A DNA stretch of 64,000 nucleotides from VRUE01 sp963703175 (GCA_963703175.1 OY969794.1:558001-622000); one strand, 5' to 3'. Positions 34,823-43,451 are shown, counted from the first letter of the stretch. Notes: generated by a model not told the origin, from the sequence alone. Translations and numbers: made by a program.

Positions 34823-35667
34823 TCAAGCCGGAACCCGGTTAATAGACGCTTCTCGGTCTCGCCCTCGATCTTCGCCGCGACTTCCACGCGACCCTCCAGC
34901 GGGGTGTCGCGGATCTTGGTCGCCAGCAGATCATCGACCTGGAAGATGCCGGCTGAGTTGTTGAGCTCGATCTCAATCCGCACCGGCCTCTCCTCCCCCG
35001 CTTCGATCCGCACCTCATCGACCGCTGCTGCCGAGATCGAATGGATCCCCTCCTGGCCGGCCTCGAGCGGGATTCGGGTGCGTCCCTGAGCCATGTCAAG
35101 TGCGTCGGCAACCCGGACCACACCGGCCTCGAGCGTGTAGGGCTCGCCACGGCGACGGTGACCGATGATCGCGTGCAAGATCTCGGCGGCGACGATCGTC
35201 CGTTTCGGCTCCTTGTAGGGCCCGCTCAGCAACCGTTCCAGGGCGCCGTTAGCCAAGAAGAGGCTGTACTCCTCATGGTCGGCGCGGTGGATCGACATGC
35301 CGACGTCGTGCAGCAAGGCGCCACCTGCCACCACCACCTCGGCATCGCGCGCCGACATCCCATGGTCGGCCACCATGGCCGGGTCGACCCCAGCCTTGAC
35401 CAGCAGCCGCAGTAAACGCAAGGAAATGTTGAGCACGATCTGGGTGTGAACCCACGAGTGGTCTGACATGCCCAGCCGTTCGGCATGGACTTGGGCCATG
35501 TACCACCAAGCCCGCACCTGCTCATCGCCATTGACCGCATCGAGAAACTGCTCGAGCTTTCGATTCCCCCGCGTCGGGGCTCGAACCCTAGCCTCGGCGA
35601 TCGCCTCTTCCGGCGGCTTGCGGCTCGGTCCCTGTGGGTCCGGTGCTGGAACAGCCTCGTCGTTCAT
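34819..35667 (-). CDS. HD-domain phosphohydrolase
   Basis: 282 residues from the ATG at 35667; a longer frame crosses a strong hairpin and the Rpf-like gene. Metal ligands of the HD superfamily are visible: His74 (SDHSWVHTQIVLN), His120-Asp121 (GGALLHDVGMSIHRADHEEYS), a further His in AAEILHAIIGHRRR and Asp in VVRVADALDMAQGR. Such domains hydrolyse phosphoesters, often nucleotides. The C-terminal quarter is a beta-rich extension of unknown role. Confidence 0.82.
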   Translation of the reverse strand: MNDEAVPAPDPQGPSRKPPEEAIAEARVRAPTRGNRKLEQFLDAVNGDEQVRAWWYMAQVHAERLGMSDHSWVHTQIVLNISLRLLRLLVKAGVDPAMVADHGMSARDAEVVVAGGALLHDVGMSIHRADHEEYSLFLANGALERLLSGPYKEPKRTIVAAEILHAIIGHRRRGEPYTLEAGVVRVADALDMAQGRTRIPLEAGQEGIHSISAAAVDEVRIEAGEERPVRIEIELNNSAGIFQVDDLLATKIRDTPLEGRVEVAAKIEGETEKRLLTGFRLD

Positions 35668-35680
35668 GCAGCCATCGTAA

Positions 35681-35710
35681 GAAGGGGACCGGGCGTCCCC
35701 GGTCCCCTTC
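35681..35710 (-). terminator. strong GC hairpin after the Rpf-like gene
   Basis: GAAGGGGACCGGG (35681-35693) pairs perfectly with 35698-35710 across a 4-nt loop. It follows the stop of the Rpf-like gene and precedes the HD-domain start on the minus strand, so it probably separates the two transcripts. There is no long U-tract. Confidence 0.6.
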
Positions 35711-35720
35711 CAAGATGCAG

Positions 35721-36227
35721 CTAGCCGCAGACGGGCCAGGGGCTGGAGCCGGACTGGGCATAAAGCAGAGCTGCCCTGTAGTCCTGCTCCTGCTCGGGAG
35801 CTACTGCCGGGTCGCCGGAGCCGCCTACCGATTCCCAGGTGCCGTAGTCGAACTGGTACTTGCCTCGATAGCTGCCGTCGGAGGAGACCGACGTTGGGTC
35901 TCCGCCTGACTCGCAGGAGCCAATGGAATCGAGGGTGGCTTGCGAGACGCCACCGGGGAGGCTTGCGAAAGCTTCCTCGCGTTCGCGGTGCAGTCGGGCT
36001 TTGCGGGCTACCCGCATCCGATGGACGGTGACGCGAATCGTCTGATGGAAGCTCTCCACCGGCCCGGTCAGCGCTGCGACCTCGACCGGCTCTGCGTTTG
36101 CGAGGCCGATCCGCTGCGATCCGTCGCCACCATTTGGAGCTGCGAGGGCGACCGCTGGAAGCACCAAAGCGATCAAGAGAATGGGTATGAGACATGTGCG
36201 TGTGAAATATGTGCGTTTTGTAAGCAA
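35721..36227 (-). CDS. secreted Rpf-like (resuscitation-promoting factor / transglycosylase) protein
   Basis: 168 residues from a TTG; the start is uncertain. An export helix (IPILLIALVLPAVALAA) is followed by a helical stretch. A small lysozyme-like domain begins at ATLDSIGSCESGGDP, with catalytic Glu106. It continues GSYRGKYQFDYGTWESVGGS and ends at a conserved Cys (SSPWPVCG) that probably pairs with Cys105. The family cleaves peptidoglycan glycan strands and promotes growth from dormancy in actinobacteria. Confidence 0.85.
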   Translation of the reverse strand: MLTKRTYFTRTCLIPILLIALVLPAVALAAPNGGDGSQRIGLANAEPVEVAALTGPVESFHQTIRVTVHRMRVARKARLHREREEAFASLPGGVSQATLDSIGSCESGGDPTSVSSDGSYRGKYQFDYGTWESVGGSGDPAVAPEQEQDYRAALLYAQSGSSPWPVCG

Positions 36228-36293
36228 GCGCGGAACCGTGGCGGGGTTCCAGGTGACGCAAGGTGATCGCGCTCACAGAACTCACAATAGTGC

Positions 36294-37238
36294 GTGCGGA
36301 TTTGCACGATCTCAGGCACAAATCGCAGATTCCGAAATGGATCGCTGAACGCGATCCTGTGCCTCAAGCGCGATCATTCCCCGATCAGCGGCCAGCCCCC
36401 CACCTCGCGCCTCCTCCTCGCCTGCCCCGATCAGCCGGGGTTGATCGCAGCTGTCAGCAGCTTCCTCGCCGACGCCAGGCGCAACATCGTCGACGCCGAT
36501 CAGCACTCGAGTCGCGAGGGTCGCTTCTTCATGCGGATGGCTTTCGACCCCGCCCCGGAAGATGAGCGGCAGGAGCTCTACCGCCGCTTCGAGGAGGAGC
36601 TCGCCGGGCCGCTGCAGATGGAGCACCGCTTTGCCGAGTCGAGCGAGCGCAAGCGGGTGGCGATCATGGTCTCGCGCGAGGACCACTGCCTTTCCGACCT
36701 GCTCTGGCGCTGGCGCAGCGGCGAGCTGGGCGCCGAGGTCGTCGCCGTCGTCTCCAACCATCCCGACCACGCCGACCAGGTTGGCTCCCTCGACCTCCCC
36801 TTTCACCACGTCCCGGTCGGCAAAAGCGATAGGGGGGCAGCCGAGAAACGGGTGCTGGAGCTGCTCGATGGCGAGATCGACCTGCTCGTCCTCGCCCGCT
36901 ACATGCAGATCCTCTCGGCGGACTTCCTGCGCCGGATCGAAGTGCCAGCGATCAACATCCACCACAGCTTCCTGCCCGCCTTTGTCGGTGCCGATCCCTA
37001 CGCCCGCGCCCACGAGCGCGGCGTCAAGCTGATCGGCGCCACCGCCCACTACGTCACCGAGGAGCTCGACGCGGGCCCGATCATCGACCAGGACGTAACC
37101 CGGGTCAGCCACCGCGACGAGGTCGACGACCTGATGCGGATCGGCCGCGACATCGAGCGGCTTGTCCTTTCCCGCGCGGTAATGGCCCACCTCGATGATC
37201 GTGTCTTGCTCGACGGCGCCCGCACGATCGTCTTCTGA
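36294..37238 (+). CDS. purU: formyltetrahydrofolate deformylase
   Basis: 314 residues. An N-terminal ACT-like domain (LLLACPDQPGLIAAVSSFLA, NIVDADQHSS) is followed by a formyltransferase-fold domain with INIHHSFLPAFVGADPY (catalytic Asn/His) and ELDAGPIIDQDV (catalytic Asp). It releases formate from 10-formyl-THF. The GTG at 36294 gives an unusual basic leader of about 38 residues. No better standard start lies before the ACT domain, so the true start is uncertain. Confidence 0.92.
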   Translation: MRICTISGTNRRFRNGSLNAILCLKRDHSPISGQPPTSRLLLACPDQPGLIAAVSSFLADARRNIVDADQHSSREGRFFMRMAFDPAPEDERQELYRRFEEELAGPLQMEHRFAESSERKRVAIMVSREDHCLSDLLWRWRSGELGAEVVAVVSNHPDHADQVGSLDLPFHHVPVGKSDRGAAEKRVLELLDGEIDLLVLARYMQILSADFLRRIEVPAINIHHSFLPAFVGADPYARAHERGVKLIGATAHYVTEELDAGPIIDQDVTRVSHRDEVDDLMRIGRDIERLVLSRAVMAHLDDRVLLDGARTIVF

Positions 37239-37354
37239 CGCCCTATCGCCGTACCGTCCCCAGCAGTTCGCGCAGGATTTGCTCAATGACATGTATATGA
37301 AATGCTAAACTAGGCATAGTTGTTCGCAAATTTTCCTATATGAAAAGGTAAGAA

Positions 37355-37828
37355 ATGGAATTTTGGATAAAGTCTGTCGGGGCGGCGCGGGCGCCCCTGC
37401 GCGACCGATGGTTGCGCGAGGAGGTCACCGTCGAGGGCGGCCTGGCTGCCTCGCCGCGGCTGGCCGAGCGGGTGCACTTCCCCCACAACAAGCGCCCAAT
37501 CGGCATCTCCGTCGGGGACTACTTTCTGCTTTACGGCGTCACCGAGATCGGCGGACGGATCATCGGCGCGGGCATCTTCCGCTCGACCTTCTACGAGGAC
37601 GACGGCTCAAGCGAGAGAGGTCTCCGCAGCGCCGAGGACATGGCCGCTTGGCCGTGGCGAATCGACATCGAGATGCTGCTCTCGCTCTGGCACGCCCAGA
37701 GCGGTCCGACGATCGACGCGATCGACGTCCCGGGGACGACGATGCGACGCCGATCCCACCTGCGTCTGAAGGAAGAGCAGTACCTGGCTGGGATCGAGGC
37801 GCTTGCCGCGTCGGCCCGACCTGCTTAG
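37355..37828 (+). CDS. hypothetical protein, possible PUA/EVE-like fold
   Basis: 157 residues. The pattern IGISVGDYFLLYGVTE, GRIIGAGIF, WPWRIDIEMLLSL resembles the beta-barrel layout of PUA/EVE-type RNA- or base-binding domains, but this is only a resemblance. A Lys/Arg-rich C-terminal helix follows. The upstream 75 bases are unusually AT-rich for this window and probably hold the promoter. The gene stands alone between purU and the P450. Confidence 0.5.
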   Translation: MEFWIKSVGAARAPLRDRWLREEVTVEGGLAASPRLAERVHFPHNKRPIGISVGDYFLLYGVTEIGGRIIGAGIFRSTFYEDDGSSERGLRSAEDMAAWPWRIDIEMLLSLWHAQSGPTIDAIDVPGTTMRRRSHLRLKEEQYLAGIEALAASARPA

Positions 37829-37900
37829 CCCCTCGAGGGGAAGCTCGTTCCAAGCCATGAGCGTCGACTGGCTGACCAGCCAGTTTTGTAGGATGGAGAA

Positions 37901-39268
37901 GTGACGGAACAGGCGACGCTTTCACGCCCGGCCGCGCTGAGCTCGGCCCCGTTTCCACCCGAATCCAGGTTGCCGGCCATCGCACAGGCAATCCGTTATG
38001 TGCGCGCGCCGCTCGGCTTCCTCACCGAGCTGCAGCGCCGCCACGGCAACATCTTCTCGGTCTCCTTCCCGTACTTCGGCAAGGTCGTCTACGTCGCCGA
38101 CCCGGCGCTGGTCAAAGCGGTCTTCACCGGCTCCCCCGAGCAATTCCACGCCGGCGAGGCGAACGCGACGGTCCTGGAGCCAGCACTGGGCCCAAACTCG
38201 GTCCTGACCCTCGACGACGCTCCCCACATACAGCAGCGCAAGCTGCTGTTGCCGCCCTTCCACGGCGAGCGGATCCAGCGCTATGGCGAGCTGATGCACG
38301 AAGTCACCCTGCGCGAGATGGAGAGCTGGCCGGTCGGCGAGCCGTTTGCGCTGCGTCCTCATACGCAGCGGATCACCCTCGCGGTGATCATGCGCGCGGT
38401 CTTCGGCGTCCACGACGAGGAACGCCTCGCTCGCCTCGAGACCCTGATCGAGACCTTCGCCAGCCGGGTCAACGCGATCACCGCCTTCCCGATGCTGCGC
38501 CGCAATCTCGGCCGTTGGAGCCCCTGGTCACGTTTTCTGCGCGCCCGCGAGGCACTCGATGAGTTCATCTACGAGGAGATCGCCCTGCGGCGCACCGAGG
38601 TCGAGTCTGGCGAGGAGGGGCACGACGACGTGCTCTCGCTGCTGCTCTCGGCGCGCCACGACGACGGCAGCCCGATGAGCGACGAAGAGCTGCGCGATGA
38701 GCTGGTGACGGTGCTCGGCGCCGGGCACGAGACGACGGCGACGGCGCTCGCCTGGGCAATGGAGCGCCTGCTGCGCACGCCGCGAGCACTGCAGGCGCTG
38801 CGCGAGTCGATTGCGGCCGGAGAGGACGAGTACCTCGACGCGACGATCAAGGAGACGCTGCGCGCGCGGCCGGTGATCGTGGATGTGGCACGCAAGCTCA
38901 CCACCCCGGCGAGCATCGGCGGCTACGAGCTCCCCGCCGGCACCTTCGTCATGCCGGCAATCGCCGCGATGCACTATCGCGAGGACCTCTTCCCGAGCCC
39001 GGACGAGTTCCGCCCCGAGCGCTTCCTCGACGGTGGGGGCCAAGCCCCCAAGCCCGACACCTATGTCTGGATCCCCTTCGGCGGCGGCGTGCGGCGCTGC
39101 ATCGGCGCGGCCTTCGCCGAATACGAGATGAGGATCGTCCTGCGGGCGATCCTCGAGCGGGCCGAGCTCAGCGCCCCCGACCCGGAGCCGGAAAAGGTCA
39201 AGGTCCGAAACATCACCCTTGCCCCCGGCAAGGGCACTGTGGTCAGCCTCGATCGGCCGTTGCGCTGA
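37901..39268 (+). CDS. cytochrome P450
   Basis: 455 residues from a GTG. The I-helix oxygen-activation motif is GAGHETTATALAWAMERL, the K-helix ExxR is ETLRARPV and the haem loop is PFGGGVRRCIGAAFAEYE with the proximal Cys. It should be a haem monooxygenase. The pattern resembles the bacterial CYP class with AGHETT rather than the short CYP107 type. No ferredoxin or reductase is adjacent, so redox partners are elsewhere. The 3' end overlaps the convergent ABC-F gene by 26 bases. Confidence 0.93.
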   Translation: MTEQATLSRPAALSSAPFPPESRLPAIAQAIRYVRAPLGFLTELQRRHGNIFSVSFPYFGKVVYVADPALVKAVFTGSPEQFHAGEANATVLEPALGPNSVLTLDDAPHIQQRKLLLPPFHGERIQRYGELMHEVTLREMESWPVGEPFALRPHTQRITLAVIMRAVFGVHDEERLARLETLIETFASRVNAITAFPMLRRNLGRWSPWSRFLRAREALDEFIYEEIALRRTEVESGEEGHDDVLSLLLSARHDDGSPMSDEELRDELVTVLGAGHETTATALAWAMERLLRTPRALQALRESIAAGEDEYLDATIKETLRARPVIVDVARKLTTPASIGGYELPAGTFVMPAIAAMHYREDLFPSPDEFRPERFLDGGGQAPKPDTYVWIPFGGGVRRCIGAAFAEYEMRIVLRAILERAELSAPDPEPEKVKVRNITLAPGKGTVVSLDRPLR

Positions 39269-41150
39269 CCTCGGCTTCGGCCTCTTCCCACTGCGTGTAA
39301 AGCTCGCTCACCGCCTGCTGCGCCGCGGCATGGCGCGCTTCGGCCCGCTCCGCCCTCCCCGGGCTCGACCAGGCTTCCGGGTCGGCAAGCTCCTCCTCGA
39401 GCTCGCGCAGCTCGCTCTCCGCCTGCTCAATCCGCTCGGCGAGGCGGCCCGCTTTGCGTGTCGCCTTCTTTGCCGCCCGACCAGTGTTGCGATTGACGCC
39501 ACCGCGCTGCGGCTTGGTCGCCTGCACAGTCGCCTCCGCCACCGCTTCGCGTTCGTCGCGCTCGCGCTGGTAAGTCGCCCAGCCGGTCGGGTGGCTGCGC
39601 AGCTCACCGCTCTCGCAAACGAGAGTGCGAGTGCCGACCGCCTCCAGCAGGGCCCGATCGTGGGAGACCAGGACCACCGCTCCCTCGAAGGCCAGCAGCG
39701 CGTCCTCCAATGCCTCGCGGCTCTCGATGTCGAGATGATTGGTCGGCTCGTCGAGGATCAGCACATTGGCGCCCGAGGCGACCAGGATCGCCAGTGAGAG
39801 CCGCCGCTGCTCGCCGCCGGAAATGTCGCTGAGCTGCTTCTGGGCATCCGCACCTGAGAACAGGAACCCGCCGAGCAGGTCGCGTGCCTTCTGCCCGCTG
39901 AGGCCGGTCTGACGTTGCGCGGCCTCGAGCACGGTCCCCTCCCCCGCCGCAGTATCAGCATGCTGGGAGAGGTAGCCGACCTTGACGTTGTGGCCGAGCC
40001 GCACCGAACCGACAGCGAGCTCGCGCCGGCCGGCGAGCGTCTCGATCAGCGTCGTCTTGCCGGCGCCGTTGGGGCCGACGAGAACCACGTGTTCGCCGCG
40101 CTCGACTTCCAGCCGGGCGTCGCCGAGCAGCGTGCGGCCGGGCACCTCGATCTTCGCCCCGACAAGCTTCAGCACCACCCGCCCCGGCCGCTCTGGCTGG
40201 ACGAAGGAGAAGCGCAGGTTGCGACGGTCGCGCTGCTCGGCTTCGACTCCGTCGCGCTTGATCTTGTCGATCTGTTTCAGTCGCGACTGCGCCTGCCGCG
40301 CCTTGGTCGCCTTATAGCGGAAGCGCTCGACGAAGCGCTCCATGCGCTCGATCTCGGCCTGCTGACGCTCGATCGCCTTGCCGAGGGCGATCTCGCGCGC
40401 CGCCTGCTCCTTGCGCCAGGCGTGCCAGGGTCCGGCGAAGAAGCGCGCCCGCTGCGCCTCCAGCTCCAACACCGACGTGCCAACCGCCTCCAGGAACCAG
40501 CGATCGTGGGCGACGAGGACGACCGCTGCGTCGAGATCGCGTAGGTAGCGCTCCAGCCACTCCAGCGAAGGGATGTCGAGGTGGTTAGTTGGCTCATCGA
40601 GCAACAGCAGGTCGGGGCGGGTCGCCAGCGCCCGGGCCAGAGAAGCGCGGGTCAGCTCGCCGCCGGAGAAGGTCGATAGCGAGCGCTCAATCTCCTCGCC
40701 GCCGAAGCCGAGCCCGCGCAGGACCGCGAGAACGCCGTCGCGCCAGCGGTATCCACCGCCGTGCTCGAGCCGCTGTTGGGCGGCGGCGTAGGCGTTCAAA
40801 GTCTCCTCGCCGGTCTCGCCGTTGGACATCGCCGCCTCGAGACGCTCCAGCTCGGCCTCCGTCGCCAACATCTCGGCCCGCCCCGAAAAGATGTACTCGC
40901 CGAGCGAGATGTCTGTCTCGCGCGGCGGGCGCTGGTCGTGAAGGGCGACGCGCGCCCCTTTCTGTAGGACGAGGCTGCCCGCATCGGGAATGTGCTCGCC
41001 CGCCAGCATGCGCAGCAGAGTCGACTTGCCGGCGCCGTTACGGCCCGAAAGCGTCATCCGCTCACGCGGCTCGAGCTTGAAGGAGACGCCTTCGAACAGC
41101 AGCTTGCCGCCCATGTGGACGTCGAGTGAGGTTGCGGTGGCGATCGCCAT
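39243..41150 (-). CDS. ABC-F family ATPase (ribosome-associated)
   Basis: 635 residues with two nucleotide-binding domains and no membrane segment. The Walker A motifs are GRNGAGKSTLLRM and GPNGAGKTTLIET. The signatures are STFSGGELTRASLARAL and SDISGGEQRRLSLAILV, and both Walker B loops read LDEPTNHLDI. Between them is an Arg/Lys-rich linker (P-site tRNA interaction motif region) and a basic coiled coil is at the C-terminus. Such proteins act on the ribosome in translation control or antibiotic protection. Which of these applies is not resolvable here. Confidence 0.93.
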   Translation of the reverse strand: MAIATATSLDVHMGGKLLFEGVSFKLEPRERMTLSGRNGAGKSTLLRMLAGEHIPDAGSLVLQKGARVALHDQRPPRETDISLGEYIFSGRAEMLATEAELERLEAAMSNGETGEETLNAYAAAQQRLEHGGGYRWRDGVLAVLRGLGFGGEEIERSLSTFSGGELTRASLARALATRPDLLLLDEPTNHLDIPSLEWLERYLRDLDAAVVLVAHDRWFLEAVGTSVLELEAQRARFFAGPWHAWRKEQAAREIALGKAIERQQAEIERMERFVERFRYKATKARQAQSRLKQIDKIKRDGVEAEQRDRRNLRFSFVQPERPGRVVLKLVGAKIEVPGRTLLGDARLEVERGEHVVLVGPNGAGKTTLIETLAGRRELAVGSVRLGHNVKVGYLSQHADTAAGEGTVLEAAQRQTGLSGQKARDLLGGFLFSGADAQKQLSDISGGEQRRLSLAILVASGANVLILDEPTNHLDIESREALEDALLAFEGAVVLVSHDRALLEAVGTRTLVCESGELRSHPTGWATYQRERDEREAVAEATVQATKPQRGGVNRNTGRAAKKATRKAGRLAERIEQAESELRELEEELADPEAWSSPGRAERAEARHAAAQQAVSELYTQWEEAEAEVSATADRG

Positions 41151-41199
41151 CGGCGTCTACGTTACGAGAGTCGGCCTGGAGCCCACCCCGGTAGGGCTC

Positions 41200-41889
41200 T
41201 CACGTAAGCAGGGTGATTACGCCTCGGGCGATCATTAGGAGGCCTAGGGTTGCGGCGACCCGTATGCCCCAGGTGCGGCCGCGTTCGCTGAGCTTGTGCT
41301 TGAAGCGCTCGATCGCCTTTGGGGTCCAGTCTGGGGCGAAGGTGTAGGCGAGCAGCGGGACCTCAAGCAGCATCAGCATGATCACATTGAAGGCGAGCAC
41401 GACGAGGACCGTGAGCGGATCAGCGAGATTCTCGTCGGAGATCCGGTACAGGGCGGTGATGTAGGTAGCGCCCGGGAGGGTGAGAAGCGCCCCGACGACG
41501 AAGGTGGTGCGCGCCGAGCCACGTCCGAGTGCCTGCTGCCAGCGTGGCGGCCCCACCTTGTCCTTACCCTTTGCCGCTTTGCGCTCGCGCCGCCGCTCGA
41601 CCAGCTTCTGATCGCGCCCCGAATGAAGCACGAAGGCGATCACGAGCGCCAGGCAACCGAGGATGATGTCCTCGCCGGGCCCGAGCGTCACTTGCGTCGT
41701 CTCCGTCAGGCCCGCGTGACGCAGCGCGAAGACGATGATCAAGCCGAGCGTGATGCTGGTCATCGCTGCGCCGCACAGGTAGCCGAGCAACAACCGCTTC
41801 GGGTGCGGCAGCAACAACATCACCGTCGTCGCTGCGAGCAAGGTCGGGTAGAGCGCTGCGAGGAATGCAAGAAGGAAGACGTCGCCCAC
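41200..41889 (-). CDS. GAP-family (Sap-like) integral membrane protein
   Basis: 229 residues with six hydrophobic segments arranged as three plus three. A long basic loop lies between them (RDQKLVERRRERKAAKGKDK). The pattern, including LPHPKRLLLGYLCGA and ALLTLPGATYITALY, matches the actinobacterial GAP/Sap proteins linked to export of glycolipids. The substrate cannot be inferred. The gene is transcribed divergently from the small-membrane-protein module. Confidence 0.8.
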   Translation of the reverse strand: MGDVFLLAFLAALYPTLLAATTVMLLLPHPKRLLLGYLCGAAMTSITLGLIIVFALRHAGLTETTQVTLGPGEDIILGCLALVIAFVLHSGRDQKLVERRRERKAAKGKDKVGPPRWQQALGRGSARTTFVVGALLTLPGATYITALYRISDENLADPLTVLVVLAFNVIMLMLLEVPLLAYTFAPDWTPKAIERFKHKLSERGRTWGIRVAATLGLLMIARGVITLLT

Positions 41890-41929
41890 GGTGCGGTGAC
41901 ACTACTTCGTGACGAAGTCGTGCCAAACG

Positions 41930-41979
41930 TTTTTCGTTCTGCGCGCCACTCGCGCGTCGAGTCGATCTACGGTGACGTC
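41930..41979 (+). promoter_or_regulatory. leaderless-type promoter with GCGCGCCAC motif (copy 3)
   Basis: A TTTTT run, 6 nt, then GCGCGCCAC-T-CGCGCG starts 39 nt before the ATG at 41980. TACGGT, a good actinobacterial -10 (TANNNT), ends 6 nt before the ATG, as expected if transcription starts at the start codon. The 20 nt GCGCGCCACTCGCGCGTCGA are identical in copy 4. Confidence 0.65.
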
Positions 41980-42195
41980 ATGACTCCGGTTGACCCGAGC
42001 ACAACCAGAGAATTCCTCGAAGCGCTGATTGCAGGCTTCTCCGTCTTGGGCGGCTTCATGGCCTACTCCTGTGGCTATGCCGCTTATCAGGCCCTCGCCC
42101 ACGGTGAGTCACCTCCTGTCGTCGCCCACAGCATCAACGAAGGAATCGGAGAAGGATTCGAAGCTGGTGTCCCGACAGCGATCGTGGCCTTATGA
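41980..42195 (+). CDS. small membrane protein, duplicated module copy A, gene 1
   Basis: 71 residues from the ATG at 41980. A short acidic start (MTPVDPSTTREFLEAL) is followed by a hydrophobic Gly-rich helix (IAGFSVLGGFMAYSCGYAAY) and a second weak hydrophobic end. Compared with copy B, one base is missing near the 3' end, so the frame stops about seven codons early instead of overlapping gene 2 as TGATG. Function unknown. The promoter is shared with the TadE/TadG-like units. Confidence 0.55.
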   Translation: MTPVDPSTTREFLEALIAGFSVLGGFMAYSCGYAAYQALAHGESPPVVAHSINEGIGEGFEAGVPTAIVAL

Positions 42196-42211
42196 TCATG
42201 GGGTGGACTTG

Positions 42212-42388
42212 ATGAATCGATTTGTCTGCTATCGACACAGCGCATTCGTCGTAAGCGCCGTCACATCTACGCTCGTCGCAGTGGCCGTGTTTTTTCTTGG
42301 TGCGCCGCCAATCATCTTGATCCCGGCAGCCTTGATCACGGGAACTATCCATATGGAGCTCAAGGCCCGCGTACTTCACCGCCGCTGA
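42212..42388 (+). CDS. small membrane protein, duplicated module copy A, gene 2
   Basis: 58 residues: a short basic start (MNRFVCYRHS) and two hydrophobic segments (AFVVSAVTSTLVAVAVFFLG and a Pro/Ile-rich one), with a basic tail. It is the counterpart of the frame at 43263-43451, sharing the MNR start, the VFxLGAP centre and the LxxR-rich end. No family is recognised. Confidence 0.5.
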   Translation: MNRFVCYRHSAFVVSAVTSTLVAVAVFFLGAPPIILIPAALITGTIHMELKARVLHRR

Positions 42389-42465
42389 CGGCGACTAGCC
42401 GAAATGCTTCGCGGCGTTTTGATCGAAGCCGCCTTCGTCCTGTGCCGATTACGTAACCTCAAGCG

Positions 42466-42987
42466 ATGGACCGCGAGGGACTGAGAGCCACCCAGGCGCC
42501 GCTCAAGGAGCGCTATGAGCAGGAGCCTGAGGCCGCCCTGGTCATGCTGAAGGCAAGCGGCAGCCTCGGCGACGGCATCTCCTGCTCGGTCGACACCGGG
42601 CGGGCGCTTGCCGAGGCGGGCCTGCACCCTGCCTCCGGCGGTGATGGAACTCTGCTCTGCTCAGGCGACATGCTGCTCGAGGCGCTGGTCGCCTGCGCCG
42701 GGGTGACGCTGCGCGCCGTCGCGACCTCGCTTGGGATCGCGGTCGAGTCGGGCACGGTCCGAGCCGAAGGCGAGCTCGACTTCCGCGGCACGCTCGCGGT
42801 CGACCGCGAGGCGCCGGTCGGCTTCCGCGCGATCCGTCTCAACTTTGACCTCGACACCGACGCAGGCAAGGAAGAACTCGACACCCTGTTGAAGCTGACC
42901 GAGCGCTACTGCGTCGTCTTCCAGACGCTCAGCACGCCACCAGTGCTTTCGGCATCTATCGCGACGAGTTGTAGCGAAAATTTTTGA
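42466..42987 (+). CDS. OsmC/Ohr-family protein
   Basis: 173 residues. The two conserved cysteines of the family are visible in LVACAGVTLRAVA and ERYCVVFQTL, and the fold order matches OsmC-like peroxidase domains. Such proteins reduce organic or hydrogen peroxides with thiol partners. The gene is inserted between the two copies of the small-membrane-protein module, and its last codons overlap the T-run of the second module promoter. Confidence 0.85.
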   Translation: MDREGLRATQAPLKERYEQEPEAALVMLKASGSLGDGISCSVDTGRALAEAGLHPASGGDGTLLCSGDMLLEALVACAGVTLRAVATSLGIAVESGTVRAEGELDFRGTLAVDREAPVGFRAIRLNFDLDTDAGKEELDTLLKLTERYCVVFQTLSTPPVLSASIATSCSENF

Positions 42988-43030
42988 ATTGGCGCGCCAC
43001 TCGCGCGTCGACCCGCTCTACGGTGGCGCC
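42981..43030 (+). promoter_or_regulatory. leaderless-type promoter with GCGCGCCAC motif (copy 4)
   Basis: TTTTT, 6 nt, then GCGCGCCAC-T-CGCGCG starts 39 nt before the ATG at 43031, and TACGGT ends 6 nt before it. Spacing and core are identical to copy 3. The T-run is inside the end of the OsmC gene. Confidence 0.65.
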
Positions 43031-43263
43031 ATGTTTTCGGTCGACTCAGAAAGCACGCGTGGACTGCTCGAGGCGCAATTGCAGCTTTCTCCGTTCTAGG
43101 CGGCTGCATGGCTTATCTCAGCGGCTACTACGCGAGCCAGGCCCTCGCTCAAAACCAGCCACCCGAGTACCTATCTCAGCAGATCAACGAAGGCCTTGGT
43201 CTAGGCTTTCGATTCGGATCTCCGCTTTCGATCATCGCTCTTATGATCATGTTGTGGAGTTGA
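43031..43263 (+). pseudogene. small membrane protein, duplicated module copy B, gene 1 (frameshifted)
   Basis: From the ATG at 43031 the frame ends after about 22 codons. Relative to copy A one base is missing around codon 16, after LLEA. Beyond it the correct frame resumes (IAAFSVLGGCMAYLSGYYAS to SIIALMIMLWS) and ends in TGA at 43261-43263, overlapping the ATG of gene 2 as TGATG. Either copy B gene 1 is broken or a shifted product or internal ATG start is used. Confidence 0.6.
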
Positions 43264-43451
43264 TGAATCGCCTTGCCAAAACCCCGCGCGGCGCATCCGT
43301 CGCCGGCGCCGTCACTGCCGCGATGGTGGCGTTGGCGGTCTTCGTCCTCGGAGCGCCTGGCTGGGTGCTCCTGCCGATCATGTTCGCAGCCGTAACCGCG
43401 TACGCAGAGCTGGGCTCTTGGGTCGATCGCCGACTCGGCCGGCGACGCTGA
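43263..43451 (+). CDS. small membrane protein, duplicated module copy B, gene 2
   Basis: 62 residues. A basic start (MNRLAKTPRG) precedes two hydrophobic segments (VAGAVTAAMVALAVFVLGAP and WVLLPIMFAAVTAYAELG), and the tail is Arg-rich (RRLGRRR). The ATG overlaps the stop of gene 1, so it was probably translated by coupling. Homologous to 42212-42388. Function unknown. Confidence 0.5.
   Translation: MNRLAKTPRGASVAGAVTAAMVALAVFVLGAPGWVLLPIMFAAVTAYAELGSWVDRRLGRRR

Noticed and set aside
35668..36321. 500-codon version of the HD-domain protein
   Set aside because: It would run through a strong hairpin and the Rpf-like gene. The HD domain begins after the ATG at 35667.
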